Positions 41,376-50,600 of a stretch of DNA of 64,000 nucleotides are shown one piece after another; the first letter of the stretch is position 1, and each line of letters opens with the position of its first letter. A model generated the notes under the pieces. The model worked only from the letters and a program-made list of their open reading frames with translations. It was not told the DNA's origin and made no database searches. Source of the DNA: Mycolicibacillus parakoreensis (GTDB lineage Bacteria; Actinomycetota; Actinomycetes; Mycobacteriales; Mycobacteriaceae). The stretch is taken from the NCBI RefSeq assembly GCF_022370835.2, contig NZ_CP092365.1, positions 3,162,001 to 3,226,000 of the forward strand, in the 5' to 3' direction. The position numbers and the translations under genes are program-made.

Positions 41376-41412
41376 GACCCCTCGGGGTGCACTAAGACCC
41401 CTCGGGGTGCAC
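41373..41412. repeat. Perfect 20-base tandem duplication at convergent gene ends
   Basis: The 20 bases from 41373 to 41392 are repeated without change at 41393-41412. Each unit begins with TAA (stop for echA3 on the plus strand) and, read on the minus strand, ends the patatin frame with TAG. Each also contains the small dyad ACCCC-TC-GGGGT. The duplication fills the whole space between the two convergent genes. Confidence 0.9.
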
Positions 41413-42450
41413 GTGGTGCGCTCGGTCGAACTGGCGCAGATAGGCCGGCCAGTCCCAGGTCGTGAGGAACTCCTGCATCGCGGTGTAGCCGTTGTCGCAG
41501 AGTTCCTCCAGCCGGGCCCGGCCGACCCCGAAATCGAGCACCCCGATGTCGGTCGGGTCGACGCGGATCGCGCGCACATTGACCCACGGCTGCGTCAGAT
41601 AGGCATGGTCGTGGCCGACCAGGATCGTGGTGATCAGGTTCTCCAGCAGCGAGGCCTGACCGAAGAGCCGCAACGGTTTCAACACCGGGACCAGCTCCTC
41701 GATCCCCGCCGGACCGGCACTGAGTTCGGGCATCACGGTGATACCGAACGTCGGCCACAACGGTGCCCGACCGTCACGGCGGTCGAAGGTGTACACCGGG
41801 AAGTTCGACAGCACACCGCCGTCGACCAACGTGGATTTTCGGCCGCCGGCGTCGCGCAGGGTCACCGGCCGGAAAAAGAACGGCACCGCCATCGAGGCGC
41901 GCACCGCGTCGGCGACCGACTGTTCATCGGGGTCGAGCCCGTAGACCCGCCGGTAATCCCACGGCAGGCGCACCAACTGGCCGGTGGTCACGTCGGCGAC
42001 GTTGACCACCGCACGGTAGCGGCGTTCGGGCAGCAGCGCGTCGCCGTCGTAGCGCAGGTCCCCCCAGGTGCTCACACCGAGGTTGCGCAGTTCGCTGCGG
42101 ATCCAATCGTGGGCCACGTCGCCGCGGTACAACGCGGTGTCGCGCAGAAACCCCCACGCCGGGCCGACCAGCGGCAGCGGACCGGCGTCGCGCCACCGCC
42201 GCAACGGCACCGACAGCGCCAGCTCCTTGATCTCGGCAGGGGTCAGCTGATCGCCCCGGGAGGCCGCCGCCAGCACGGTGCCCACCACCGAGCCGCCGGA
42301 GACCCCGGCGACGCGTTCGACGCCGTACCCGGCGTCCATCAGCGCGACGATCGCGCCGACCAGCCCGATGAACCGGACCCCGCTGCCGGAGAGGACCAGA
42401 TCGGCCCGCAGCGGGGCGCCCGGGGGTGCGTCAGCCGGTGCCACGCTCAT
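41392..42450 (-). CDS. Patatin-like phospholipase
   Basis: A 352-residue protein with the patatin Ser-Asp dyad: the nucleophile motif GVSGGS (about residues 46-51), the preceding oxyanion loop GSGVRFIGLVG, and VDGGVLSNFPV carrying the catalytic Asp. Family members hydrolyse phospholipids or other lipid esters. The C-terminus (about residue 220 on) resembles bacterial patatins with a WP-rich tail. ATG at 42448-42450 is preferred; frame upstream is arginine rich and unlikely. It is five bases after cynS on the same strand and its stop lies in the 20-base duplication. Confidence 0.85.
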   Translation of the reverse strand: MSVAPADAPPGAPLRADLVLSGSGVRFIGLVGAIVALMDAGYGVERVAGVSGGSVVGTVLAAASRGDQLTPAEIKELALSVPLRRWRDAGPLPLVGPAWGFLRDTALYRGDVAHDWIRSELRNLGVSTWGDLRYDGDALLPERRYRAVVNVADVTTGQLVRLPWDYRRVYGLDPDEQSVADAVRASMAVPFFFRPVTLRDAGGRKSTLVDGGVLSNFPVYTFDRRDGRAPLWPTFGITVMPELSAGPAGIEELVPVLKPLRLFGQASLLENLITTILVGHDHAYLTQPWVNVRAIRVDPTDIGVLDFGVGRARLEELCDNGYTAMQEFLTTWDWPAYLRQFDRAHHVHPEGS

Positions 42451-42455
42451 CGATG

Positions 42456-42926
42456 CTAATCGCCGCGGTCGTCGCCGTCGGCGCGAACCCACTCATAGGG
42501 AAGGAATTTGCCGTCGAAGGTGACCACCACGCGATCTCCGCCGGGATGCGGCTTCTTCTGCACATCGACGCTCATGTTGATGGCGCTCATGATCCCGTCG
42601 CCGAACTGCTCGTGGATCAACTCCTTGATCGCCGGACCGTAGACCTGCACCGCCTCGTAGAACCGGTAGATCGTCGGATCGGTCGGCACCGGCGACGACA
42701 GGCCGCCCCGCAGCGGCACCGCGGCCAGCACCGGCACCGCCGCCGCATCCAACCCCAGCTTGTCCACCACGATCTCGGCGGCCCGCACCGGCAGCGGATG
42801 CTGGCCCAAAAGCGCCGAGGTGGTCCACACGACCGGGCGGTCGATCGCCTCGGCGAGGTCCTGCCAGCTCAGCCCCTTCTGCAGGCGGGCCACCACGACC
42901 TGTTCGGTGATGTCGTCTCTGTTCAT
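42456..42926 (-). CDS. cynS: Cyanate hydratase (cyanase)
   Basis: A 156-residue cyanase, which converts cyanate and bicarbonate to ammonia and carbon dioxide as a decamer. The N-terminal helix-turn-helix-like part (LQKGLSWQDLAEAIDRPVVWTTSALLGQHPL) and the catalytic C-terminal segment IYRFYEAVQVYGPAIKELIHEQFGDGIMSAINM are intact; the Arg, Glu and Ser matching E. coli Arg96, Glu99 and Ser122 are in RFYE and IMSAI. ATG at 42924-42926 gives the family length; a second ATG four codons upstream is possible. I do not recall a cyanase in M. tuberculosis, so it is accessory. It may share a transcript with the patatin gene five bases downstream. Confidence 0.93.
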   Translation of the reverse strand: MNRDDITEQVVVARLQKGLSWQDLAEAIDRPVVWTTSALLGQHPLPVRAAEIVVDKLGLDAAAVPVLAAVPLRGGLSSPVPTDPTIYRFYEAVQVYGPAIKELIHEQFGDGIMSAINMSVDVQKKPHPGGDRVVVTFDGKFLPYEWVRADGDDRGD

Positions 42927-42955
42927 AGCCTCCAGCATCCTCCCTTCCCGATCGG

Positions 42956-42961
42956 TACGGT
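42956..42961 (+). promoter_or_regulatory. -10 hexamer (TACGGT) of the thioredoxin-like lipoprotein gene
   Basis: TACGGT fits TANNNT and ends eight bases before the GTG at 42970, with no ribosome binding site. The divergent cynS start is at 42926, so the two genes share this short region. Confidence 0.5.
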
Positions 42962-42969
42962 GGGCTGCA

Positions 42970-43515
42970 GTGTCTGCCTCACTGTCGTTGCCCACCGCCG
43001 CCGGGCGCGGCCGACGGATCGCGCCGCTGCTGGCGGCGCTGCTCGGTGCGCTGATCGTGCTCGCCGGCTGCGGCAGCGCCGCGGAGAACCCGGCGACGTC
43101 GGCCGAGGGCCCACCGCAGCTGCAGTTCCAGGCGACCACCCTCGACGGCGACGAGTTCGACGGCGCCGGCCTGCGCGGCACCCCCGCGGTGTTCTGGTTC
43201 TGGGCGCCGTGGTGTCCGACCTGTCAGCGCGAAGCCCCGATGGTCGGCGCGGCCGCCGACGCCCACCCGGCGGTCACGTTCGTCGGGGTCGCCTCGGCCA
43301 GCCAGCCCCCGGCGATGCGGGAGTTCGTCGAGAAGTATTCGCTGCAGCACCTGACCCAGCTGGCCGACACCGACGGCACGGTGTGGAAGAAGTTCGGCGT
43401 CACCCAGCAGCCGGCGTTCGCGTTCCTCACCGCCGACGGTGAGCTCAGCATGGTCAAAGGCGAGCTCTCCGAAGACGAACTCGCCCAGCGGATCGCGGCG
43501 CTGACCGGATCGTGA
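42970..43515 (+). CDS. Thioredoxin-like lipoprotein (TlpA/DsbF-like)
   Basis: A 181-residue exported thioredoxin-fold protein. The signal peptide ends in a good lipobox, VLAGC (Cys34), so it is anchored in the outer leaflet. The active site is Trp81-Cys82-Pro-Thr-Cys85 (FWAPWCPTCQRE), as in TlpA/DsbE/DsbF-type oxidoreductases, and VTQQPAFAFL provides the cis-proline. Start GTG at 42970. Its stop overlaps the next gene, a CcdA-like membrane protein, by four bases (GTGA). It resembles the Mpt53/DsbF proteins of M. tuberculosis; direction (oxidase or reductase) cannot be told by sequence. Confidence 0.88.
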   Translation: MSASLSLPTAAGRGRRIAPLLAALLGALIVLAGCGSAAENPATSAEGPPQLQFQATTLDGDEFDGAGLRGTPAVFWFWAPWCPTCQREAPMVGAAADAHPAVTFVGVASASQPPAMREFVEKYSLQHLTQLADTDGTVWKKFGVTQQPAFAFLTADGELSMVKGELSEDELAQRIAALTGS

Positions 43516-44375
43516 TCGACACCGCGGCGCTGGGCCTGGCGCTGGGCGCGGGACTGGTCGCGGCCCTCAACCCGTGCGGGTTCGCGTTCCTGCCCGGCTA
43601 TCTGATGCTGGTGATCGCCGGCGGCGCTCGGCAGCGCTCCCAACCGGCGGCGCTGAGCCGGGCGGCGGCGGCCACGGTGACGATGGCGGCCGGGTTCCTG
43701 ACCGTGTTCGGCCTCTTCGGGTTGTTGATCGCGCCGCTGGTGGTCTCCGCGGAGAAGTATCTGCCGCTGGCCACCATCGGGATCGGGGTGCTGCTGATCG
43801 GCGTGGGCGCCTGGCTGCTGTCCGGGCGGGAGTTCACCGTGCTGATGCCCAACCCGGTCGGCGAGCGGGCCCCCGGCGCGTCGCTGCGCTCGATGTACGG
43901 CTACGGCGTGGCGTACGCGACCGCGTCGTTGTGCTGCACGGTCGCGCCGTTCCTGGCGGTCGTGGGCACCGCCTTCCAGCAGGGGTCGATCCTCACCGGC
44001 ATGCTGGCGTTCCTGGCCTACGCCGCGGGGATGACGATCACGGTGGGGGTCGCGGCGCTGGCGGTGGCCCTGGCCGGCGCCTCGGCGACCGCCGCGCTGC
44101 GCCGGGTCCTGCCCCACATCAACCGCGTCGTCGGCGCGGTGGTGCTGGTGACCGGGCTCTACGTCGCCTACTACGGCTACTACGAGGCGCGGATGTTCTT
44201 CACCGACTCCACCCCCGACGACCCGATCATCCGCGCCGCCGCCGCGGTGCAGGGCTGGCTGGCCGGCCTGGTCGACGCGGTCGGTGTCGGGCCGCTGCTG
44301 GCGGCGCTGGGCGCGCTCGTGGTGCTCGCCGCGCTGGGCTGGCGGCGCCGGGCCGGCGCCGCGCACACCGACTGA
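43512..44375 (+). CDS. CcdA-like membrane protein, second copy
   Basis: A 287-residue membrane protein with about six to seven helices; in length and pairing it resembles M. tuberculosis Rv2877c, the partner of Mpt53. The first-half motif is NPCGFAFLPGYLMLVI (Cys22) and the second-half motif YATASLCCTVAPFLAVVG, so the electron-carrying cysteines are present. It is coupled to the lipoprotein gene by a four-base overlap. This is the second thioredoxin/CcdA pair in the window (the first is 10229-11817), with little similarity between the two CcdA proteins. Confidence 0.85.
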   Translation: MIDTAALGLALGAGLVAALNPCGFAFLPGYLMLVIAGGARQRSQPAALSRAAAATVTMAAGFLTVFGLFGLLIAPLVVSAEKYLPLATIGIGVLLIGVGAWLLSGREFTVLMPNPVGERAPGASLRSMYGYGVAYATASLCCTVAPFLAVVGTAFQQGSILTGMLAFLAYAAGMTITVGVAALAVALAGASATAALRRVLPHINRVVGAVVLVTGLYVAYYGYYEARMFFTDSTPDDPIIRAAAAVQGWLAGLVDAVGVGPLLAALGALVVLAALGWRRRAGAAHTD

Positions 44376-44397
44376 CCGCCACCCCCCTCTAGCGTGT

Positions 44398-44449
44398 TTC
44401 CCCGCTCAATATTAAAGTTTCGGGGTATCGAATTTTTAGATGAGGAGGG
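44398..44449 (+). promoter_or_regulatory. AT-rich upstream patch of the PPE gene
   Basis: In DNA of about 70% GC, this 50-base stretch is markedly AT rich (CTCAATATTAAAG, ATCGAATTTTTAGATG). CCCCG (44401-44405) and CGGGG (44421-44425) form a dyad across it. It precedes GAGGAGGGG and the leader ORF. AT-rich PPE upstream regions are typical targets of the silencer Lsr2; that, and promoter function, are inference. Confidence 0.4.
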
Positions 44450-44456
44450 GTGCGAT

Positions 44457-44492
44457 ATGCGGTCGGTCGTGACGGTGCGCGCCTGCCGATGA
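44457..44492 (+). CDS. 11-residue leader ORF overlapping the PPE start
   Basis: ATG at 44457 is six bases after a strong GAGGAGGGG, and encodes [11 protein letters not shown] with TGA at 44490-44492, overlapping the ATG of the PPE gene (ATGA). The PPE gene has no ribosome binding site of its own, so its translation probably depends on termination of this ORF. The peptide is arginine rich with a Cys near its end, as in reported cysteine-responsive mycobacterial leader ORFs; a regulatory role is inference. Confidence 0.55.
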   Translation: MRSVVTVRACR

Positions 44493-46153
44493 CCGCACCG
44501 GTCTGGATGGCCGCACCGCCGGAGGTGCACTCGACGCTGCTGCACAGCGGGCCCGGGCCCGCCGCGCTGCTCACCGCCGCCGACTCCTGGGCCACGCTGA
44601 GCACCACCTACGCCGAGGCCGCCGCGGAACTCGACGCGGTGCTGGCCGCGGTGCAGACCGGGGCGTGGCAGGGACCGACCGCGGCGATCTACCGGGGCGC
44701 GCACCTGCCCTATCAGGCGTGGCTGCAGCAGGCCAGCCTCGACGCGGCGACCGCCGCCGGCCAGCACGGCACCGCCGCGGCGGCCTACACCGCAGCACTC
44801 GCCGCGATGCCGACCCGGACGGAGCTGGCGGCCAACCACGCCGTGCACGCCGCGTTGGTGGCGACGAATTTCTTTGGGATCAACACCATTCCGATCGCGG
44901 TCAACGAGGCCGATTACGTGCGGATGTGGGTGCAGGCGGCCACCACCATGAGCGTGTACCAGTCCACCAGCGAGGCCACGGTCGCCGCGATGCCGCCCGC
45001 CGCTCCCGCCCCGCCGATCCTGCGCGCCGAGGCCGCCGAGCCCGCCGAGTCCCCATCGTCGTCGGCCAACCCGCTGCAGCCGCTGCTCGATGCGCTGGAG
45101 CCGCTGTTGAAAAGCCTCGGCATCGAGAACTCCCAGACCGCACATCAGCCGATGATCTCCAACGCCCTGACCGACGTGGTCGCCCGCATCCTCGAGGTGT
45201 TCGGGGTGCACTGGGATCCCGCCGCCGGGCTGCTCAACGGCAACCCGTACGACTACTACTGGAACGCCGCCGAACCGATCTGGTATCTGGCCCGCTCGCT
45301 GGAGTTGTTCGAAAACGCCCTGGAGTTCGGCCAGAACCCGGCGCAGGCGCTGCAGTCGATGCAGTATCTGGTCGCCGTGGCCCTGTTCGACTGGCCCACC
45401 CACGTCGCGCAGCTGATCACCGCGATCAGCCAGTCACCGCAGCTGCTGCTCGCGGTCGCCGGAGGCGCGCTGGTCCCGTTCGGGGCGAGCGGGGGGCTCG
45501 CGGGGCTGGCCGGTCTGGCCGGGCTGGCACACCCCGCGCCGCCGGCGACGCTGCCGCCGCCGGCCGACCTGCCGGCCGACTGGACCCCGGTGGGAGCCGC
45601 CAGCGCCCCGGTCGCCCCGGCGGGCGCGCCGGCGCCGGCGCCGGCCTCGGCGCCGACCACCCCGGCGCCGGCGCCCGGGCCCGGTGGGCCGCCACCGTCG
45701 GCGCCCCCGGCGACCGGGGCGTCCGGGTTCGTGCCGCCGTTCGTGGCCGGTCCGCCCCATATCGACGTGGATTCGGGGATGCGCACCGGCGCCGGCGCAC
45801 CGCGGCAGGCCAGCGAACCCGACACCAGCGCGGCCGCCGCGGCGGCCCGGGCGGCCACCCGGTCGGCGCGTCGGGCGCGCCGGCGCCACCGCGACCGGCT
45901 GCGCGACCACGGCAACGAGGTCATGGGCATGACCGTCGAGGTCGACCCCGAGTGGGCCGAGCCGACCCCGGCCGGCGCCGGGGCCGCCGAGGCCTCCGAC
46001 CGGGGCTCGCCCACCCTGGGCATGGCCGGAACCGCCGCGAGCGCGGAACGTGTCGCGGCGAGCGGTCTCACCCGGGCCAGCGTCGACGGTGACCCCGGCG
46101 ACGCCCGCGACCGGGGCGACCAGACGCCGCTGCTGCCGGGGACCTGGCGCTAA
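44489..46153 (+). CDS. PPE family protein, PPW subgroup
   Basis: A 554-residue PPE protein, a class secreted by ESX type VII systems usually as a PE-PPE heterodimer. The N-terminal PPE domain covers about residues 1-180, with PPE at 10-12 and the WxG element AWQGPTAA near residue 57. [13 protein letters not shown] stretch and a long Pro/Ala linker follow. The end has the PPW-subgroup marks: GMAGTA and LLPGTW, the final tryptophan one residue from the C-terminus. The ATG at 44489 gives the family N-terminus; a GTG at 44450 is in frame but unlikely. No PE or Esx partner is adjacent, so the partner must be elsewhere. Its stop overlaps the convergent methyltransferase by four bases. Confidence 0.93.
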   Translation: MTAPVWMAAPPEVHSTLLHSGPGPAALLTAADSWATLSTTYAEAAAELDAVLAAVQTGAWQGPTAAIYRGAHLPYQAWLQQASLDAATAAGQHGTAAAAYTAALAAMPTRTELAANHAVHAALVATNFFGINTIPIAVNEADYVRMWVQAATTMSVYQSTSEATVAAMPPAAPAPPILRAEAAEPAESPSSSANPLQPLLDALEPLLKSLGIENSQTAHQPMISNALTDVVARILEVFGVHWDPAAGLLNGNPYDYYWNAAEPIWYLARSLELFENALEFGQNPAQALQSMQYLVAVALFDWPTHVAQLITAISQSPQLLLAVAGGALVPFGASGGLAGLAGLAGLAHPAPPATLPPPADLPADWTPVGAASAPVAPAGAPAPAPASAPTTPAPAPGPGGPPPSAPPATGASGFVPPFVAGPPHIDVDSGMRTGAGAPRQASEPDTSAAAAAARAATRSARRARRRHRDRLRDHGNEVMGMTVEVDPEWAEPTPAGAGAAEASDRGSPTLGMAGTAASAERVAASGLTRASVDGDPGDARDRGDQTPLLPGTWR

Positions 46154-46929
46154 GAGTTGACGCCGGCGGCGTCCTCCGGTTTGGTCGCGGTCACCAGATG
46201 TGTTGGTGCCCAGGGGCCGCCGTACCACATGCGCCACCCCAGGTTGCGGCGCAGCACCCGCTGCCAGCCCAACTCACCGAGCCGGCGCGCGTGCCGGTCG
46301 GTCTCCCACAGGTCGGCGATCGCCAGGCGCCCGCCGGGGCGCAGCACCCGCACCGCCTCGTGCAGCGCGGCGCGCCGGCCGTCGGCGCCGGCAAGGTTGT
46401 GGATCGCCAGGTTGGAGACCACGACGTCGACGCTGGCGTCGTCGAGGGGCAGCGCGGTCATGTCGGCGGTGCGCACCTCCACCCGGTCGGCGACCCCTTC
46501 CAGCGCTGCGTTGGCCAGAGTGGTCTGCGGGGTGTTGCCGGTCTGGTCGGCCTGCCACAGATCCACGCCGATGGCGCGGCCGGCGCTGAGCCGGGCCGCC
46601 GCCGCGCAGAGCACCGCGCCGCGGCCACACCCCATGTCGAGCACGGTCTCGCTCCCGGTCAGCGCCAGCTCGTCGAGGATCTCGGCCCACACCGCGAACT
46701 TGCCGCGCCGGGTGGCGTGCAGATACAGCCCGGCCGAACCGAGCAGCCCGGCGTCGAGCGCCAACGCCACCGCGGCGCGCCCGGGCCGCGCCCGGGCCGC
46801 GCTGCGCACCGCGTACCCGGCCAGCCCGACCGTCGCCACGGTCAGCGCGGCGGCCTGCCCGCGCGCCGACACCACATGAAACGACCCGTCGATCCCGTAC
46901 TCCCCGCGCGGGGCTGCGTTGGCTGCCAT
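46150..46929 (-). CDS. Membrane-anchored class I SAM methyltransferase
   Basis: A 259-residue protein. Two hydrophobic stretches (about residues 25-42 and 52-70) precede a methyltransferase domain with SAM motif [17 protein letters not shown], motif [16 protein letters not shown] and [16 protein letters not shown]. The substrate is unknown; a membrane lipid or quinone is a reasonable guess given the anchor. ATG at 46927-46929. It follows the HD-domain gene by four bases and is probably co-transcribed with it. Its 3' end overlaps the PPE gene. Confidence 0.83.
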   Translation of the reverse strand: MAANAAPRGEYGIDGSFHVVSARGQAAALTVATVGLAGYAVRSAARARPGRAAVALALDAGLLGSAGLYLHATRRGKFAVWAEILDELALTGSETVLDMGCGRGAVLCAAAARLSAGRAIGVDLWQADQTGNTPQTTLANAALEGVADRVEVRTADMTALPLDDASVDVVVSNLAIHNLAGADGRRAALHEAVRVLRPGGRLAIADLWETDRHARRLGELGWQRVLRRNLGWRMWYGGPWAPTHLVTATKPEDAAGVNS

Positions 46930-46933
46930 GGCG

Positions 46934-47596
46934 TCATTGTTCCACCGGTGTCCCGTCGGGTTCGCGGCGCGACACCGCCGCCGGCGCCGCCACCTCGGCG
47001 GCGAGCGCGTCGATCACCGCGGCCAGTTCGGCGACCAGCCCGGTGGCGTCCGGCCCGGCGCCCCGATCGGTGTAGATCGCCAGCAGCGAGCGGTAGTACC
47101 ACAGGTGCTGTTCGGGGTCGGGTTCGTTGAACCGTTCCCACAGCCGCGGCCCGATCGCCCGCAGATCGCGCAGCATCGACCGGGCGTTGTCGAGTTTGTC
47201 GGCCAGCGACACCAGCAGCGCGGCATCGGGGGTGTCGGCGGCCGACGCCAGCCGGCGCAGATGGTGTTCCTTGCGGGCCCGCCACGGCGGCTTCGGGGTG
47301 GCGAAGGTGTCGCTGCAGGCGGCGACCAGGGCGGCCACCTCGGCGCCGAACCGGGCGTCGATCTCGGCCAGCGTCGCCTGCCCGCCCTGGTCCTCGGCGG
47401 CGTCGTGCAGCAGCGCCGCGATCGCCTGGGTCTCGGTGCCGTCGGCGGCGATCACCGTGCCGGCCACCGACAGCAGATGCCCGAGGTAGGGGATCGTGCC
47501 GGACTTGCGGGTCTGATGGCGATGGAGCTCGGCGGTGTAGGCCAGCGCCCGGTCGAACCGCGCGGTCAGCCGCGGGGTGGCGGTGTACTCGCTCAC
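46934..47596 (-). CDS. HD-domain phosphohydrolase (SpoT/RelA hydrolase-like)
   Basis: A 220-residue stand-alone HD-domain protein. Metal ligands appear in HRHQTRKSGTIPYLGHLLSVAG, the central LLHDAAEDQGG (the HD pair) and SLADKLDNARSM, the order seen in ppGpp hydrolase domains of the SpoT family. There is no synthetase domain, so it could be a small alarmone hydrolase, but other HD-type nucleotidases look similar. GTG at 47594-47596 is preceded by GGAAGGA 7 bases upstream. It is divergent from recC, 103 bases between starts. Confidence 0.8.
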   Translation of the reverse strand: MSEYTATPRLTARFDRALAYTAELHRHQTRKSGTIPYLGHLLSVAGTVIAADGTETQAIAALLHDAAEDQGGQATLAEIDARFGAEVAALVAACSDTFATPKPPWRARKEHHLRRLASAADTPDAALLVSLADKLDNARSMLRDLRAIGPRLWERFNEPDPEQHLWYYRSLLAIYTDRGAGPDATGLVAELAAVIDALAAEVAAPAAVSRREPDGTPVEQ

Positions 47597-47686
47597 GTGC
47601 TCGTCCTTCCGTTGCGCTCTCAGCCTCCCACGGGGGTCCGACGGCCGGGCCGCTCGCACCGTCGGGGCGCTGTCGGACCGGGGTCC

Positions 47687-47692
47687 TAAGGT
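47687..47692 (+). promoter_or_regulatory. -10 hexamer (TAAGGT) of a leaderless recCBD promoter
   Basis: TAAGGT is followed by exactly seven bases and the recC GTG at 47700, with no ribosome binding site. The same hexamer serves as -10 for rplJ and for the methyltransferase pair in this window. Confidence 0.6.
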
Positions 47693-47699
47693 GGGCGAT

Positions 47700-50600
47700 G
47701 TGCCGCTACATCTGCACCGCGCCGAGCGCACCGACCTGCTTGCCGAGCGGCTCGGTGCGCTGCTGGCGGTGCCGCCGGCCGACCCGTTCACCCCCGACCT
47801 GGTGATGGTGCCGGCGCGCGGGGTGGAACGGTGGCTGTCCCAACGGCTCTCGCATCTGCTGGGCGCCGGCGCCGCCGGCGACGGGGTCTGTGCCGGGGTG
47901 CAGTTCCGGTCCCCGGCGTCGTTGATCGCCGAACTCGCCGCGCTCACCGGGATCACCGGCGCCGACGACGCCGACCCGTGGTCACCGGAGGCGCTGACCT
48001 GGCCGCTGCTCGAGGTCATCGACGCGCACGCCGATCAGCCGTGGTGCCGTGTGCTGGCCGCCCACCTGGGCCATTTCCACGACGGTGCAGAAGCGCGGTT
48101 GCGGCGCGGCCGCCGTTACGCGGTCGCGCGCCGGCTGGCGGGGCTGTTCGCCTCCTATGCCCGCCAGCGCCCGCAGCTGCTGATCGACTGGCTCGACGGT
48201 GCCGACACCGACGGGGCCGGCGGGACACTCGCCGGCGACCTGGCCTGGCAGCCGCCGCTGTGGCGCGCCCTGGTCGCGGTGGTCGCGGTCGGCGATGTCG
48301 CTGCCCCCCACCGGCGCCACCAGCAGATGCTGGACCGGTTGAGCGCGGCGGCGCTGCCGACGGTGCCGGCCCGGCTGTCGCTGTTCGGCCACACCCGGCT
48401 GGCGGTCACCGACGTGGAACTGCTGACCGCGTTGGCCACCCACCACGATCTGCACCTGTGGCTGCCGCACCCGTCCGATGCGCTGTGGCGTCGGGTGCGG
48501 GAACTGCCGGCCGGATCCGGGCCGGTGGCCCGGCGCGAGGACACCAGCGCCGCGGCGGCCGCCCATCCGCTGCTGGCGACTCTGGGCCGTGACGTGCGCG
48601 AACTGCAGGGCGCCCTTGCGGCGGCGGTCGGCGACGACGAACACCTCCAGCCCGCGGCCGGCGCCGACACCCTGCTGGGTTGGCTGCAATCCGATATCGC
48701 CGCCAACGCGGTGCGCCCGGCGGGCCGCCGCCGCCGCGGCGCGGACCGCTCGGTGCAGGTGCACTCCTGTCACGGCGCGGCCCGGCAGGTCGATGTGCTG
48801 CGCGAGGTGCTGCTGGGCCTGCTGCAAGACGACCCCACCCTGCAGCCGCGCGACATCGTGGTGATGTGTCCCGACATCGAGACCTACGCCCCGCTGATCG
48901 CCGCCGGGTTCGGTCTCGGTGAGCTCGCCGGGGAGAACCATCCGGCGCACTCGCTGCGGGTTCAGCTGGCCGACCGGGCACTGCACCAGACCAATCCGCT
49001 GCTGGCGGTCGCCGCCGAACTGCTCACCCTCGCCGACAGCCGGGCCGGCGCCTCAGCGGTGCTCAACCTGGCCCAGGCCGCGCCGGTGCGCTCCCGCTTC
49101 GCCTTCACCGACGACGACATCGAGGTGATCACCACCTGGGTTCAAGAGACCAACATCCGCTGGGGTTTCGACGCCGAGCATCGCACCCCCTACGGGCTCG
49201 GCGATTTCGTGCACAACACCTGGCGGTTCGGCCTGGACCGGATCCTGACCGGGGTGGCGATGTCGCAGGATTCGCAGTCCTGGCTGGGGACCGCGTTGCC
49301 CCTGGACGACGTCGGCAGCAACCGGGTCGAGTTGGCCGGCCGACTCACCGAGTTCGTCGACCGGGTCCACCGGGCCCTCGACGGGCTCACCGGTGCCCGG
49401 CCGTTGCACGAGTGGCTGGCCGCGCTGGGTGCGGCGGTGGCGGCGCTCACCCGCGTCGACACCGACGACGGGTGGCAGCAGGGACAACTCGACCGGGAGT
49501 TCGCCGAGGTGCTCGCCCGCGCCGGGCAGCGCGGCGACACCGTCCTGCTGCTGCCCGATGTGCGGGCCCTGCTGGGTCACTGCCTGGCCGGACGGCCCAC
49601 CCGGGCGAATTTTCGCACCGGGTCGCTGACCGTGTGCACCATGGTGCCGATGCGGTCGGTGCCCCACCGGGTGGTCTGCCTGGTCGGGCTGGACGACGGG
49701 GTGTTCCCCCGGCTGGACCTGCCCGACGGCGACGACGTGTTGGCCCGGGCGCCGCGCACCGGGGAGCGCGACATCCGTTCGGAGGACCGCCAACTGCTGC
49801 TCGACGCGATCTGCGCGGCCACCGAGACACTGGTGATCACCTACACCGGCGCCGACGAGCACACCGGCAAGACCCAGCCGCCGGCGGTGCCGCTGGCCGA
49901 GTTGCTCGACGCGTTGGACGCCACCACCGCCGAGCCGGTGCGCACCGACGTGCTCATCCCCCATCCGCTGCAACCGTTCGACGCCGCCAACGTGCGTCCC
50001 GGCGCCCTCGGCGCCGCCCCCGGCACGCCGTTCACGTTCGACCCGGTCGCGCTCACCGCCGCCGAGGCGGCCGTCGGCGAGCGCAGCGACCCGCCGGCGG
50101 TGTTCGGTGCGCTGCTTGCGGCCCCGACCGTCGACGACGTCGCGTTGACCGACCTGCTGGGGTTCTTCGCCGACCCGGTCAAAGGGTTCTTCCGGGCCCT
50201 GGATTTCACGTTGCCGTTCGAGGTCGTCGGGGTCGACGACGCGATGCCGGTCGAGATCGACAACCTGGCCCAATGGGCGGTGGGCGACCGGATGCTGCGC
50301 GACATGCTCGCCGGGATGCACCCCGACGAGGCGGCCAACGCCGAGTGGCGCCGCGGAACCCTGCCGCCGGGACGGATCGGGATGCGTCTGGCCTGTGAGA
50401 TCCGCGATCAGGCCCGCGGGCTGGCCGAGGCCGCGCTGCCGCACCGCGGCGGCGACCCGTCCGGCTACGACGTCGACGTCGACCTCGGAGGCGCTCGGCG
50501 GCTCAGCGGCACGGTCTCCCCCGTCTACGGCACGCGCACGGTGTCGGTCGGCTACTCGCGGCTGGCCGCCAAACACCTGCTGCAGGCCTGGATCACGTTG

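Noticed and set aside
44450..44488. Longer PPE start at GTG 44450
   Set aside because: It would add 13 residues before the conserved PPE N-terminus and has no spacing from the purine tract, which fits the leader ORF at 44457 instead.
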